From positions 7,210,188 to 7,274,187 of the forward strand of contig JAQFVV010000013.1 in assembly GCA_028023455.1 (NCBI GenBank): 64,000 nucleotides of DNA, given 5' to 3'. The notes beneath the pieces were generated by a model. It ran no database searches, was not told where the DNA came from, and saw only the letters and a list, made by a program, of their open reading frames with translations. Both the position numbers and the translations under genes were made by a program. How positions within the stretch are numbered: the first letter of the stretch is position 1; each line of letters opens with the position of its first letter. The DNA is from Epiperipatus broadwayi. Its lineage: Eukaryota; Onychophora; Udeonychophora; Euonychophora; Peripatidae. Shown piece by piece: positions 49,400 through 64,000 of this stretch.

Positions 49400-50590
49400 A
49401 CAAAAAAGCACAGCAAAATTATTATAATCAATGGCCAGAGAATGGTCATATTTTATAGTTTTAGCATAAAAATGGCACCATCCAACAGAATCTTTATCTA
49501 TAAGACAAGCACCAATTTAGTTTATGTAAATTAAGTATGTGTTAAGATGCAGGATTAACCAATTAGATTATTAGATCAGAGCAGTATAAATGGAATGTCC
49601 AATCAAGTCTAGACAGTGCAGTGCCAATTAGTGTCAGTGATTGTGAAATTTATTATTGTAACAGTCAAGTTTGTACATTTGTGTACCAGAAGCCAAGCAA
49701 AAAGACCAAAGCTTCCCAGACTAGGATTGCAATATCCTGAGTCTGATCACACTTCAACTTGTAAGCCAGTACTCCAAGACTCAAGACCTTATGAATGACC
49801 ACCTTGAAATTACATGTAGTATACCATTTTATTCACAGCCAACATAGTTCAGGGAGAAGCAACAAGACTCATGATTAAAGTTGCTATTATTGATTGTATC
49901 TAATGTATAATTAACTAATGGAGACTTTATTAATGCATAGATTTTACATATATAATGAGACCAAGAATGGACTAGGTTCTTTAACTATAGCTTTATTTTT
50001 TTCAATAATTCATAATTTAAACAAAATATATCAGAATTTATATAGTGCATGTAAATGCACACAGGCATTTAATGGCTGAATATTTAACATGTATTCTCTT
50101 TGTACAGAGTCAATTACAAAGATATTAAGACAAATAATTATTATGCTTTATGTAAAATGAATTTAACAGGTTTTCATCTTATAAATTAATGATAACACCA
50201 TATAAATAAATCACCACTACATCATGTCTATAGAGAAAAATATGCCAACTCCTCTTAATTTGTGGCTGTATACAAATAATTCGTCTAAGCCTTGATTAAC
50301 ACTTACAATGGACATTACTTATCTGTCTTTATATTCATTCATTTAGCCTAGAATCAGCTACAATAAATTAGATTGAACATGATTTCAAGAGTATCTCAGA
50401 CAAGTGAAGAAAGTAATGTAATAAGGAGGTAGAGTTGCCTGCTCTGGATGTACCAATGTGATATAGCACCAGAAAATACAATAGTAAAGGTCACTCTGCA
50501 TATGGATTGGTAGATCAAGGGTTTCTGTGACAAATGCCAGGACCCTGGGACCAATCATCATGCTGCAATAAAAAAACATTGCATTCAGAA
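49400..50590. other. Non-coding region with possible old LTR promoter
   Basis: A TATA-containing, less AT-rich stretch at 49440-49860 resembles an LTR or other promoter. Beyond it I see nothing supported. The 60-codon ORF 49616-49798 falls in this stretch and has no motif. Confidence 0.35.
49585..49591 (+). promoter_or_regulatory. TATA box, possible LTR remnant
   Basis: GCAGTATAAATGGAATGTCC followed 25-45 bp on by GACAGTGCAGTGCC and then GTGTCAGTG (initiator-like TCAGT). The pattern resembles the promoters of LTR elements 2 and 3. No paired repeat is seen. Confidence 0.35.
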
Positions 50591-50599
50591 GTGGTGGGG

Positions 50600-50691
50600 A
50601 CTTATGTGCTGACCTGGCCTTAAACTCAGGCTTCATGACTGCTCTACTCTATGAAAGGAAGATGTGCTGGCTTAACCATGGCTCCATCTTG
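50600..50691 (-). repeat. tRNA-like SINE fragment, minus strand
   Basis: On the minus strand CAAGATGGAGCCATGGTTAA has an A-box-like core, followed about 45 bases later by GCCTGAGTTTAAGGCC at the B-box position. CAAGATGG and ATGGTTA also begin the minus-strand SINE at 34100, so the two may be related. Confidence 0.4.
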
Positions 50692-50885
50692 AAAGCATAA
50701 ATATATGTAGCAACAAAAGGAGAAAATATTCAAAGAAATAAATCACACCTGCCAAGCAAGAGTATTATAAATTTAATATTCTATATACAAGAACAATAGC
50801 TTATTAGCTTGATCAATAGAAACCAACTCTTATGTAGCATGATAGTAAATATATGCTATAGACAGGAATAGTTATATATATATAT

Positions 50886-52493
50886 TGAACCGTATTTGAA
50901 TGTGTGTATTCGAATCACCGGCCTCTTAGGCAGAGAAGAACATACTCAGAGAGTATGTATGCCCAAACGATAGCTATAAAGTATATAACTAATGTTACAT
51001 TTCCAGGACATAACTTCTTCTCAACTGTTGAGTTCAACACCAAGTTCAAAGCACTTTTTTGTTTGTGTATAAACACGGGCGCCAGCTATCTATTCAAGGA
51101 TGAATAAATAAGCACTTTAAGCAATGGCCACTAACTCAACACCTAAATCCACGACTAGCTCAGTGTTTGTAATCACTAATAGATTATACTTAATTAGTGA
51201 TTAAAAGAATTAATAAAAGAATTTGTTAAAAAGAATTGATAAAAAGAATTGATAAAAAGAATTGACCGACAAATGAAGTTTAATTTTAAAGATAATTTAT
51301 TAACTAACATTTATTTACTAAATTTAAACATTTTATAATTCTAATAAAACACACGCATATTTTAAATTAACATTTCTAAATAGTCTAAATATTCCTATAT
51401 CTTCAATAGCAGAACACTCTAATTTAACTAATAAATATTGATATAATGATCACGCACATATTAACTCATGCACACACATAATAATAAAGGACTACATAGC
51501 ATTTGAAATTTAATCACACACATATCAATAGTTCATTTATGTATGATATTGAGTTCATATAATTAGACTCTTGGAGGATTCGCACGAATTAATGAAATGC
51601 AATGGCTATTACAGTATAAACGAAAATAAGCAAATGTTTTACCTAGGATTTTGAATGTTGACGTAGAATTTTGTTCTTTGGAGGTTGCTTTCGGTGAGTA
51701 TATTTCCATTATAAATGCTTACCAGCCGCTGGGACGTTTTGCTGGTTTCCTGATTTTCACATTATTGCTATCGAGACAAATAGATACTGACGGAGATTTT
51801 CTAAGATGTTAAGCTGACATTATTTCACGGGCAGATCTGCTGTTTTCTCAGACATCTGGGCTGAGTAACGTGCTTCCAAAATATTCTCAGCACTGCATTT
51901 TGTTTCTTAACTGCTTAATTAATTTCCGAACTGCACTCTCTCAATAACTTTGTGAACTGATATTGTCTCAACTCAATTAATTTGTGAAAAGCATACTGTC
52001 CGATAAAAAAAAGTCTATTTATACCTTGCTTTTGTCTTTCTGATATCTCCGCAAAGATCTGTTGTCAAATTCCTTATCAATTAATCCTTTGATAAACTGT
52101 TTTGGAAGATTGTTAATTAGTAATAGCCATGCAGAGATGTTGTTTTATATTTTAATAAATCTTTTTTAATGATATCTTCTTTTATTTCATACATTTTATT
52201 TATTTACAAATCTCAAATATATATGCACATATATTTTAATACAATTTACTATTTAGTTTTAACATTATTTTTTCTTTAATTAAAATTGAATGAAAAGAGA
52301 TTTGTAGGTTTTAACCTTTTCAAATTATATTTTTACGAATACTAATAAAAAAACTCTTTAATTCTTATCCTTTTCGAAAACAAGCTGCAATAAATTCTTC
52401 AACATTTAATTTTATGTTTTTCTTTTTATGAAAGATTACTTTAATAATAATTTTAGATAAAAATTATATGTGCCTATAATCAATATAGGTACA
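50886..52493 (-). repeat. 3' LTR of element 3 (minus strand)
   Basis: On the plus strand it begins TGAACCGTATTTGAATG after an (AT)n tract and ends ATCAATATAGGTACA. Matches 54757-56492 almost base for base (for example ATTCGAATCACCGGCCTC against ATTCGAAACACCGGCCTC). The 67-codon ORF 50904-51107 is not a gene. Confidence 0.8.
52015..52023 (-). promoter_or_regulatory. TATA box in 3' LTR of element 3
   Basis: Minus strand TATAAATAG, followed by CTTTTTTTTATCGGACAG and CTCAATAAC/TTGAGTTGAGACAATCAG-type words similar to the leader of element 2. Confidence 0.5.
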
Positions 52494-52520
52494 TTACACC
52501 GCCCTTCCTTTTGAGAGTAA
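52494..52520 (-). other. Polypurine tract of element 3
   Basis: On the minus strand, ACTCTCAAAAGGAAGGGCGG then TGTAA precedes TGTACC, the LTR start. The block GCATTTTACTCTCA before it is identical to that before the element 2 tract. Confidence 0.65.
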
Positions 52521-53989
52521 AATGCGTCATTTTTGACCATTTTATCTCTGACAACATTAAATATTAATTTATTATTCCTTCTAAGTTTGCCTTTTTTTAA
52601 TATCTTTTTCTTTCCATACTAAGGGCAATCTCCAATTACGCTTTTCTTCTTTCTATGCTGGTAACATTGCTTACAATGTTCATCCTGGATAATGACCACG
52701 AGGACAAACTAAATTTGTGGCACAGGGATCTTTTGTAAATGAAACTTAGCTGCCATTTTCTTGATCGGACTTTGACTAAGAAAAGGTGGTGCAAATGGCA
52801 GGAATTTCAACTGTCCATTTACTTATGCCCTGGAAAACGATTGGATTCTCTTGATCGGACTTTGACTAAGCAGCTATAATGGCAGGAATTTTCAACTGTC
52901 CATTCACTTACGCTTTGGAAAAGAGGTACGAGATATGGGATTCTCCCCTGAAAAGTGACTTACGACTTACTTGGTTGTTGCCAGTCACTTTTAAAAGAGA
53001 ATGATCCTGGCCAATCCGTTCGGTACTAGAATTTATCAGTGAGAGCTTTAAACTTAATCCTTATCTATCTTTTTCAATACTACCCTCATCCCTTTAGATT
53101 CAAACCCTTATACCCCTAATACAACTTGATTGACTTTCATTTATATTATTTTTAAATTCATTAGAACATTATTTTTACGATACTTATTTTAAACCCATAA
53201 CATTACCCATATTTATTTATCTACATATTATTTGAAACTATCAGACATATTTATTTATATTACAATATTACTTTAACATTACTTTAACTTATATATTATC
53301 TGTGTACTCAGAAAAAACTATTTTGCTTTATTATGATTCATTCATTATTATTTTACTAGAGATTTTTTTTATTATCTTGATTATTTTAAACAATTTATTT
53401 ACATCCTTTCTAACTTACTATTCAAAACAAACTTTTATTTAATCGTATATTCAAAAACTATTTTATTTTACTACGAATATTTTATTTATTTTCTTTTTTT
53501 TTTTGATTTCGTATTTTATTATTTATTTAATTCTACAAACATTATTTCTAAATCCTTATTTGACCTTTTTTAACTTGATTTTAGTTTTTATTTATTTGAA
53601 CTGTTTATTTATGAACATTCCTTAATTAATATGTCTGGAGAAAAAAATCTTTTATTTTTCCTTATTATTATTTCTCAACATTTCTTTATTATTATTCATT
53701 TATTTTTAATTTTATTATTTTATTTTAAATAGAGTTTCAGATTTAAACTTCTTAAATTATTGACATTAGAATAATCATATTCCTGCTCATTGTCATTTCT
53801 CCTTTTTTTATTTCTTTTACTATTCCCCCGTTTACTATCTTTTAAATATGTCCTGTTCCTTCTTTCTTCTACTAATTCACTAACATAAACGCCATATCCT
53901 CACATCTATATTTGTGCTTTACTCTTTCTCTCCGTTCTTTTTCGCCTTGTAAATTAGAAAACTTTAAGCTCACAGACTCCGATTTTTCC
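52521..53989 (-). other. Interior of element 3, unassigned
   Basis: No coding sequence is recognised. Contains a 90 bp tandem duplication at 52760-52925. The right part (53050-53990) is extremely T-rich on the plus strand, that is A-rich in the element's sense, like the interior of element 2. Confidence 0.5.
52760..52925 (-). repeat. 90 bp tandem duplication in element 3 interior
   Basis: TTGATCGGACTTTGACTAAG occurs at 52761 and 52851, each followed by ATGGCAGGAATTT and CAACTGTCCATT. It is about 1.8 units with small differences. Confidence 0.8.
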
Positions 53990-54440
53990 TAACCTGAATA
54001 TTTTTCCTTACGCTTTCTCTTTGATTTACACTCCGTTTAAAATGAACACGAACTTTTACTTTCACCTTTTTAATTTTGTAAAACTTTCAACACTATCTTC
54101 TACCTTGAACTTATCTCTCTTCTATTTCTTACTTTTTCTTGCTTCACTCTTCTGCTTTATTTCTATTTGCTTCTCTGTTTCAACACTATCTGTTCTACCT
54201 CTTTCTATATCTTTTGACCTCAACTTCCTGACTTTCTTTATTAAATCTAACTCTCTCTTTTCTCTCTACTTTACCTTATCTCACATCTATTCTCTACTTT
54301 GCCTGTTTTTATTCTGTTTTAACCTGACTAATTTCTCCTTCAATCGCTTGTTCTAACTGACTTGCTATTCTGACACTTTCTTTATCAATCTGTTTGAAAT
54401 GCACTATTCACTTTAATCTTCTCAGACTTTCTTCCTTTTC
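53990..54440 (-). pseudogene. Gag-like coiled-coil remnant of element 3
   Basis: A minus-strand frame broken by several stops reads as charged heptad-rich segments: QIDKESVRIASQLEQAIEGE, then VRFNKESQEVEVKRYRKR, and later KVKVKVRVHFKRSVNQRES. KESQEVE (54219-54243) is shared with element 2, which also carries it immediately after the Met/Glu/Arg coil. Position just after the primer site matches gag. The plus-strand ORF at 54021-54356, a Phe/Leu/Ser-rich protein, is the antisense shadow of this purine-rich sequence and should not be read as a membrane protein. Confidence 0.5.
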
Positions 54441-54729
54441 TTTTTAAAACATATTTTATTTCACTAAATTTAATATAGGCTATTTATTTATTTCTGAGTA
54501 AACGGAAACACACGCTGACACCCCTTTTTCCATTTTCTACCCGATCTAACTTTAACCCGCCCAAATACATGCTCTGATTTGATAGCATAAAGTCAAAATC
54601 TTTCATTTGAAAAAAAAAAAAAAAATTTTGTCAATTCTTTTTTTAAAAATTAAAACACTTTTACATAGTAATTCAACTTTTATATAAAACAAAATTTCAA
54701 ACAAAAACAAAGTATTCTTTACTATTTTT

Positions 54730-54756
54730 CTTAGGTTCACCAAGTTGGGTCAGCAT
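54730..54756 (-). other. Putative primer-binding site of element 3
   Basis: Directly after the LTR end (minus strand GGTTCA) comes ATGCTGACCCAACTTGG then TGAACC. CCCAACTTGG matches the CCCAACGTGG core of a tRNA-Lys primer site, while the first bases (TGCTGA for TGGCG) differ. Confidence 0.45.
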
Positions 54757-56492
54757 TGAACCGGGTTCGAATATGTGGATTCGAAACACCGGCCTCTTAG
54801 GCAGAGAAGAACATACTCGGAGAATATGTATGCCCAAACGATAGCTATAAAGTATATAACTAACTTACATTTCAGGACATAACTTCTTCTCGATTGTTGA
54901 GTTCAACACCAAGTTCAAAGCACTTTTTGTTTGTGTATAAACATGGGCGCCAGCTATCTATTCAAGGATGAATAAATAACGCACTTTAAGCAATGGCCAC
55001 TAACTCAACTCCTAAATCCACGACTAGCTCAGCTGTTTGTAATTACTAATAGATTATACTTAATTAGTGATTAAAAGAATTAATAAAAGAATTTGTTAAA
55101 AAGAATTGATAAAAAGAATTGATAAAAAGAATTGACCGACAAATGAAGTTTAATTTTAAAGATAATTTATTAACTAACATTTATTTACTAAATTTAAACA
55201 TTTTATAATTCTAATAAAACACACGCATATTTTAAATTAACATTTCTAAATAGTCTAAATATTCCTATAGATTCAATAGCAGAACACTCTAATTTAACTA
55301 ATAAATATTGATATAATGATCACGCACATATTAACTCATGCACACACATAATAATAAAGGACTACATAGCATTTGAAATTTAATCACACACATATCAATA
55401 GTTCATTTATGTATGATATTGAGTTCATATAATTAGACTCTTGGAGGATTCACACGAATTAATGAAATGCAATGGCTATTACAGTATAAACGAAAATAAG
55501 CAAATGTTTTACCTAGTATTTTGAATGTTGACATAGAATTTTGTTCTTTGGAGGCTGCTTTCGGTGAGGATATTTCCATTATAAATGCTTACCAGCCAGC
55601 TGGGACGTTTCTTTGCTGAGTTTCCTGATTTTCACGATTATGACTATCGGAGACAAATAGATACTGACGGAGATTTTCTAAGATGTTAAGCTGACATTAT
55701 TTCACGGGCAGATCTGCTGTTTTCTCGGACATCTGGGCTGGAGGTGAACGTGCGTTCCAAAATATTCTCAGCACTGCATTTTGTTTCTTAACTGACTCAA
55801 TTAATTTCCGAACTGCACTCTCTCAATAACTTTGTGAACTGATTGTCTCAACTCAATTAATTTGTGAAAAGCATACTGTCCGATAAAAAAAAGTCTATTT
55901 ATACCTGCGCCTTGTTGTCTTTCTGATATCTCCGGCAAAGATCTGTTGTCAAATTCCTTATCAATTAATCCTTTGATAAACGTGTTTTGGAAGATTGCTT
56001 AATTAGTAATAGCCATGCAGAGATGTTGTTTTATCTTATTAATAGCCATTGCCGTGTTTTTAATGATAATCTTCTTTTATTTCGCATACATTTTATTTAT
56101 TTACAAATCTCAAATATATACGCACATATATTTTAATACAATTTACTATTTAGTTTTAACATTATTTTTTCTTTAATTAAAATTGAATGAAAAGAGATTT
56201 GTAGGTTTTAACCTTTTCAAATTATATTTTTACGAATACTAATAAAACTCTTTACTTCCTTTCACAACCCTTAGTTTCATTTCTTAAACCAAGACCCCCC
56301 CCTTTTGACTAATTAATTGCAGCTTTTTTATTTCAAAAACTAACGCTAGAAAACTATTTAATTCTTATCCTTTTCGAAAACAAGCTGCAATAAATTCTTC
56401 AACATTTAATTTTATGTTTTTCTTTTTATGAAAGATTACTTTAATAATAATTTTAGATAAAAATTATATGTGCCTATATCAATATAGGTACA
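54757..56492 (-). repeat. 5' LTR of element 3 (minus strand)
   Basis: Plus-strand start TGAACCGGGTTCGAATATG, end ATCAATATAGGTACA. Relative to the other LTR it has about 100 bp more (56266-56360) that includes a run of Cs, and many 1-3 bp differences, often extra bases. Confidence 0.8.
55895..55903 (-). promoter_or_regulatory. TATA box in 5' LTR of element 3
   Basis: Minus strand GGCGCAGGTATAAATAG, the counterpart of 52015-52023, upstream of the presumed transcription start near TATCGGACAG. Confidence 0.5.
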
Positions 56493-59400
56493 ACTTTTCC
56501 AGTTCAATCTAATCAGTTATTTATCAAGTAATTAATACTTTAAAAGGAAGGGAAGTATATTTGGAGGGATTTTATAAATAAATTAATTAGCAAATATAAA
56601 TATTTTTCATGGCTAGTCTATTTCTTAGTATAAAATAAGTTCAGATTAATTTCTGACTGAAAAAAGCCATATTTTAAATTTTAAAATCAAGTAATTACTC
56701 ATAAAAATAATAAAATAATAATGAGTGCAGGGTGACTCATTACTATTTACATAAGACGGTTTCAAACCAGTGCACAAAAAGATAAGGCTATAAAACAACT
56801 ATGTGAAGATGTTTTAATTACTCTCTTTTTAAAATATTGAAATTTAGTGCTCATTGTTTTGAAGCATCAGCATATAGTACAATAAATATTTTAAACTAAG
56901 TAATTAAGAAAGAACTATAGACATAACTGCAGTGATATAGTTTTAAATTGGGAAAATATTAATTCATTTTTAATAAAAGAAATTTTAAAAGCAAGTAGGT
57001 CATTTAAAGATTTTAAAAATTGATAAACTTTAGCATGTAGAAAAATTTACATTTTGTGATTAGTTAGCTAACTTGAATTCAAGATTTAAAAGTTTAAAGA
57101 GGTGGTATAGAATTAACATAAAATTCACACAGAGCTCTGCAGTTTGAAGGTAATTTATTGGTTATTAATACAGGTGCTTGAGCTGGAGTTTGGTGAGCTT
57201 TCTGGGTGGTTTGTGGCATTCTCTTCTTTTCGTGATTAGGCTATAGACCTTATGGCAGCATGCTGTTTGTGATGGTGTTGGATAGAAGCAAACCCATTGC
57301 CTTCATTATGGGGTGACAGCCAAGACTGCCCTTCTAGCACTAAATTAGATTCTGATGGCAAATGCTATTTAAAATGGAGTCTTTTTTTCAAAGCTCAAAA
57401 CATGGGCTATTTATATGTTCATCTTATTAGCCTTAATACCTTTTAAGAATTTGCTTTGCCTCAGGATTATAGATTTTAATTAATTTTACAAATCATATAA
57501 TTTGATTTCAAATCTGCTGATAAGTTTTTGAGGTGTTATAACTTTTCTTTAATCCTAAATTTTAATTAAATTTTCCAAAATCATACAATTTTGATTTTAA
57601 TCTATCAATAAATTACTAAGGCATTATAGTTATAACTTTTTTATGGCTCTTGTCAAACCATTTTGTTGTAAACAATTTTAATTAGTAAGGTTCCAAATTA
57701 GCTTAACTTTTACCTGGTGCAATTTCAATTAGCCAGTTTTTTTTTTAAAGTAACTTTTACTTTGACCTAAGACAGGTGCAGCCACTAATTACATTCATGT
57801 TTACAACAAAATCTATTACTAACCAAAACTTTTAATTCTAAAACAAAACATTTAATTTTAAAGAAAACTTTTCAACATATATGAAATAAACCTTTTAACA
57901 TATTTTAAATCAAACTTATTTAAAATATTTTACATATCTTTTAATATTTTAAATCAACATAATAGATTTAACATGTTTTAAATCATGCCACCTCTATATA
58001 CATTATAAATATAGGTTGGATTATATATCCACATACGAATTAAAATAATTTTTATTAATAAATTTGACACGTCATTACTTAACATAATAAATCATTTTAT
58101 TAAAATACTGTGTGATACTAATAATAATACCCTATAATTCTATCAATCCTATCTGATTATAGCATTCTTTCATATGTAAATATATAATGCTGTTTACACA
58201 GCTATGATAACAAATTTTAGCTTAATTTTTACATATATAACTGTTTAAATGAGGTTTGAACCTAACACCAACAAGTGAGCTATTAGATTGATGATAAAAT
58301 GGCAAAGGATTAGGAGGTTACCATTTTATTATCAGTATTTTTTTTATTTGTCCAATTGTTTTAAACTAGTAATTTTTTATAATCATTATTTTCAATTTAA
58401 AAGTTTTTTAAAAGTATAATTTAGTAATTATTTTAATAATGCCTGAATAGAAACCAGTTATTCCCTATCAGAAAGTTTTACTTGAAGCTTAATAAAGAAC
58501 TACAATTATTTTTATAGAAAACAATAGTAATCACTTAACTGTTAGGACAATGTGTACCAAATACTGAGAATGATTTGATTTATAGGACCAGAGGATATTT
58601 GGAGATACATAAGGACTTTGAATTCAATATATTTAATATATTCAGGTGAATGAACATTTATTTTAATAACTTTATTTCATTATAATAAATATAATTTTTC
58701 AATAAAACTTAAGCTAACTAATATGAAGAAAATATATATTAAAAGAGAAGAAAAAAAAAGATAAGTTAATATTTTGCATTTAAATTAAAATCTAGATGGA
58801 GGAATATTTTTTATGATGTGAAAGTATAATTGTTTGTTACATGGATGCAAATGGAACACCTTATCTTTAATTTATTTTTAAAGCTTGATATAAATGAATT
58901 TTACATCTGTGAGTGAGTTGTTTAAAAAGAAAAATTAAAAGAAAATGACTTTTGAATTTATATGCTTTTTGAAAAGATTTATTTATTATAAAACTGATGA
59001 ACCAACTACACATTTTAAAATAACTTTCTTTATTTAAAATAAAGTAACTATATTTGCATTGTATTATAATTAACACTTGAATGGAAATGTTGTTATTTTA
59101 CCTAAAGATAACTAATTGAAATATATCCATTTTTTAAAAAAAGTCTTGAATATTAGTTTTTAAAAAATATCTATCCTTGGTTAATACAAAATATAAATGT
59201 CTGCTGAAAGAAAATTAATAAATGGGTAAATCTTATGTTATACAGTATTATACAAATGTTTACCAATGGAAACGTAGGTATTATATATGAGTTATATTTA
59301 TCACAATATGTTTTGCTAGATAAAATTTTTAATTTGTATAAAGAAAAATATACATAAAGGATATTTTATTTAGCATAAATATGGATCCTTAATTTTTTTT

Positions 59401-59963
59401 TCCTATTGAAATATTGTTTGCCTAAATAAATATTCAGAAAAGAGACTGAAATATATATTTATCTTTCAAGGATAAACAATATTTTGTCTGTATTTTGCCG
59501 GATTTAGTTTTGTTATTTAAATGTTTATTGAATGGAGCCAGGAGAGGAGAGCAATTTTTGTTCAGAACTTTCTACTCATAACTTAGCAATGGGGAAGAAT
59601 TTTTGAAACTGATGAAAATTCAAGGAGAACAAAAGACTTTTAATAACTTTAAATTTTTCTTGTTATTTTAATTTGTTGCTAATATTTTAAAATAAGTTTT
59701 AATCAGTTTAACTAATATTTTTATTACAATATGTGTTTTTAACTTAATGTTAAGATAGATTAGTTTTTTATATTAAATAAAGAAAAATAGATTTTCAGAA
59801 AGTAATTTTCTGACAGGTAATAAATACTTATAGTTTTTTGGTTGGATGGTCAAGAGGAAGCAGATCACCATTTGTGGTTCCAATAATTGTTGGAATCATC
59901 AGTAACATTATTTATAATGCATTGTTTGATAATATTTTCAAAATGATATTTTTTAATTAGTAC
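56493..59963. other. AT-rich non-coding region
   Basis: No gene is recognised. A less AT-rich stretch at 57130-57370 is unassigned. AGAGGTGGTAT at 57101 and its near-complement ATGCCACCTCT at 57985 could mark termini of a 0.9 kb element, but the match is only about 11 bp. The minus-strand ORF 58867-59076 shows no motif. Confidence 0.4.
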
Positions 59964-62718
<2,755 letters not shown>

Positions 62719-64000
62719 TATTTATCCCTCAGTATAATCACTGTCAATTACCATTGGCATCACGTTATAAAAGATAGTTTTTAAAGATGGTAGAGTAATA
62801 GCTGAGCTGTTAGAAGTTGGTAATTTATGTGAAGGCAAGATGAGATAAAAAAAACTTCTATCAAAATGATATTGAATTATTTACTGTTTGTTGTAATATA
62901 AAAATAGGAGAGGAATGATTTATTCCTATAAATATTGTAAATATTACAGATCATCCAACTCAAATAAATACATATTTAAATTGGATTGGAAGAGAGAGTA
63001 TTGAAGGTGTGATTTCTCAATGCTACAATGAATGTAAAATATAAAATAAATGAAATATAAAATATTGTAACGTTTTCCGTTTTGCTAGGCCTCTACATGC
63101 TAATATAAATTCCACGTGAGTTGATCAAGCTATGTCAAAAAAGAAGAAAGTTATATTTCTATTCTAAAACATAGCTATATTTCCTGATCAACTCGACCTA
63201 TTAATTGTTGAGAATTGTGCTATTGACGAAATCAGCTTTTAATTTATTTAATCTGGGCACCAGAATTCCTAAGAATTTGCTGAAATCGTCATATAACATC
63301 TCACAAATAAAAAAAAATACTTTTAAACTAATCGGTATTACATCATACCGTAACGAGAATTAATTTTTTAAGATTATTCTTCCTGGGCTTATTCAAACAT
63401 ATTGGCAAAGGTAAATTACATTTTTAAATCTTATTAAACTACTAATAGATTTAATAATAAAAAATAATAACTATTATTAATAACGCACAAATGAAAATTG
63501 GTATTAGAAATATTTTTATTCTAATAGATAAAAAAAAATATATGAAATAAATTACTTATCGAGTAAATTAGAGAGAACACAATTCAGACGTGAATCAATT
63601 AATAAAAAACAATTTTACAATTACTGTTCATATCTAAATTTCTTCTAGAAATTTCCTTAAAAAAAATGGATGTCTCTTGTACAGAAAAAACGAAAGTCTC
63701 TATCGGGATTATTTTAAGACTTGTTTGCAAACGCTTAATTTTGTCACAATCAGGAGTAATGAAGCATTACTTACCGGTAAGTTTTGGGAATTCAGTAGTA
63801 GATAACTATGCATAGTTTTTTGGGTAGAATGAGCTCGGCCTTTTGGTTATTATTTGATCTTGTGGTCCATTCTCCTAGTCGGTCACGAAACCTTTTCTGG
63901 TATACATCTTCTGCGCATATCTTTTGTTTGTCAAAATATCCGTTGATAATCTTATATATTCTTTATAAAATTTATGTTACAAAGTCTCTATTTTTTTCAG
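62719..64000. other. Non-coding sequence
   Basis: No gene is recognised. A small interrupted inverted repeat lies at 63118-63195 (GAGTTGATCAAGCTATGT against ACATAGCT...CTGATCAACTC). Confidence 0.45.

Larger units (their letters stand above)
50886..56492 (-). mobile_element. LTR element 3: youngest non-autonomous LTR retrotransposon, minus strand
   Basis: Two direct repeats (50886-52493 and 54757-56492) are nearly identical apart from small indels and one block of about 100 bp. Read on the minus strand, the LTR runs TGTACC...GGTTCA. The interior of 2.26 kb starts next to 54756 with a primer-site-like CCCAACTTGG and ends next to 52494 with a purine tract AAAAGGAAGGGCGGTG. This orientation is set by those two sites, by a minus-strand TATA box in both LTRs and by the gag-like frame. 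No polymerase is recognised. The left flank is an (AT)n tract; no clear target duplication is seen. High LTR similarity implies a recent insertion. Confidence 0.8.

Noticed and set aside
54021-54356. 111-codon Phe/Leu/Ser-rich ORF that looks like a membrane protein
   Set aside because: It is the antisense of the purine-rich gag-like segment of LTR element 3, and its hydrophobicity results from T-rich codons.
57101-57996. Possible 0.9 kb element with AGAGGTGG ends
   Set aside because: Only about 11 bp match at the ends, with no clear target duplication.

Overview
The window looks like intergenic or intronic DNA from an AT-rich animal (metazoan) nuclear genome. By eye only about a quarter of the bases are G or C. 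It has long trinucleotide and (AT)n microsatellites, non-LTR retrotransposon remains of two clades (RTE-like and Jockey/CR1-like), LTR retroelements, tRNA-derived SINE-like repeats, fold-back elements and a pogo/Tigger-like DNA element. I found no host protein-coding gene, rRNA, functional tRNA, CRISPR array or prokaryotic feature. The exact taxon cannot be fixed from the sequence; an invertebrate is my inference.

Layout. 764-8911: a degraded LTR element with unusually long (about 3 kb) direct repeats around a 2.2 kb interior. 10554-11755: a pogo-like DNA element with TA flanks. 12485-13884: a candidate solo LTR. About 13901-19798: a second LTR element (1.8-1.9 kb LTRs, 2.2 kb interior). 22.8-24 kb: a tRNA-like repeat and two hairpins. 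24.8-27.9 kb: a decayed RTE-like LINE, split at 25042-25944 by a compound fold-back/SINE insertion. 31.0-33.1 kb: five tandem copies of a 330-370 bp unit plus one inverted copy. 33.9-34.1 kb: a minus-strand SINE. 41.0-42.2 kb: an A-B-A'-B'-A' nested inverted repeat. 42.7-43.4 kb: a second member of the 25 kb fold-back family. 47.3-47.6 kb: TAG/TAA microsatellites. 47.8-48.3 kb: a GC-richer fold-back. 49.0-49.3 kb: telomere-like and 50 bp tandem repeats. 50886-56492: a younger LTR element on the minus strand. 60.0-62.7 kb: three ATT/TTA arrays with a 5'-truncated Jockey/CR1-like LINE between the first two. This LINE holds the only substantial protein in the window, a 371-residue reverse transcriptase fragment.

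The main new-looking observation is the three LTR elements. They differ in LTR sequence and age, but share an interior of about 2.2 kb, a lysine-tRNA-like primer site, related polypurine tracts and a charged, coiled-coil-like gag remnant, with no recognisable polymerase. They look like one lineage of non-autonomous LTR (LARD-like) elements. These elements, the candidate solo LTR and the large fold-backs repeatedly abut (AT)n tracts, which suggests (AT)n DNA is a preferred insertion site. All identities and boundaries were judged by eye, without alignment software.
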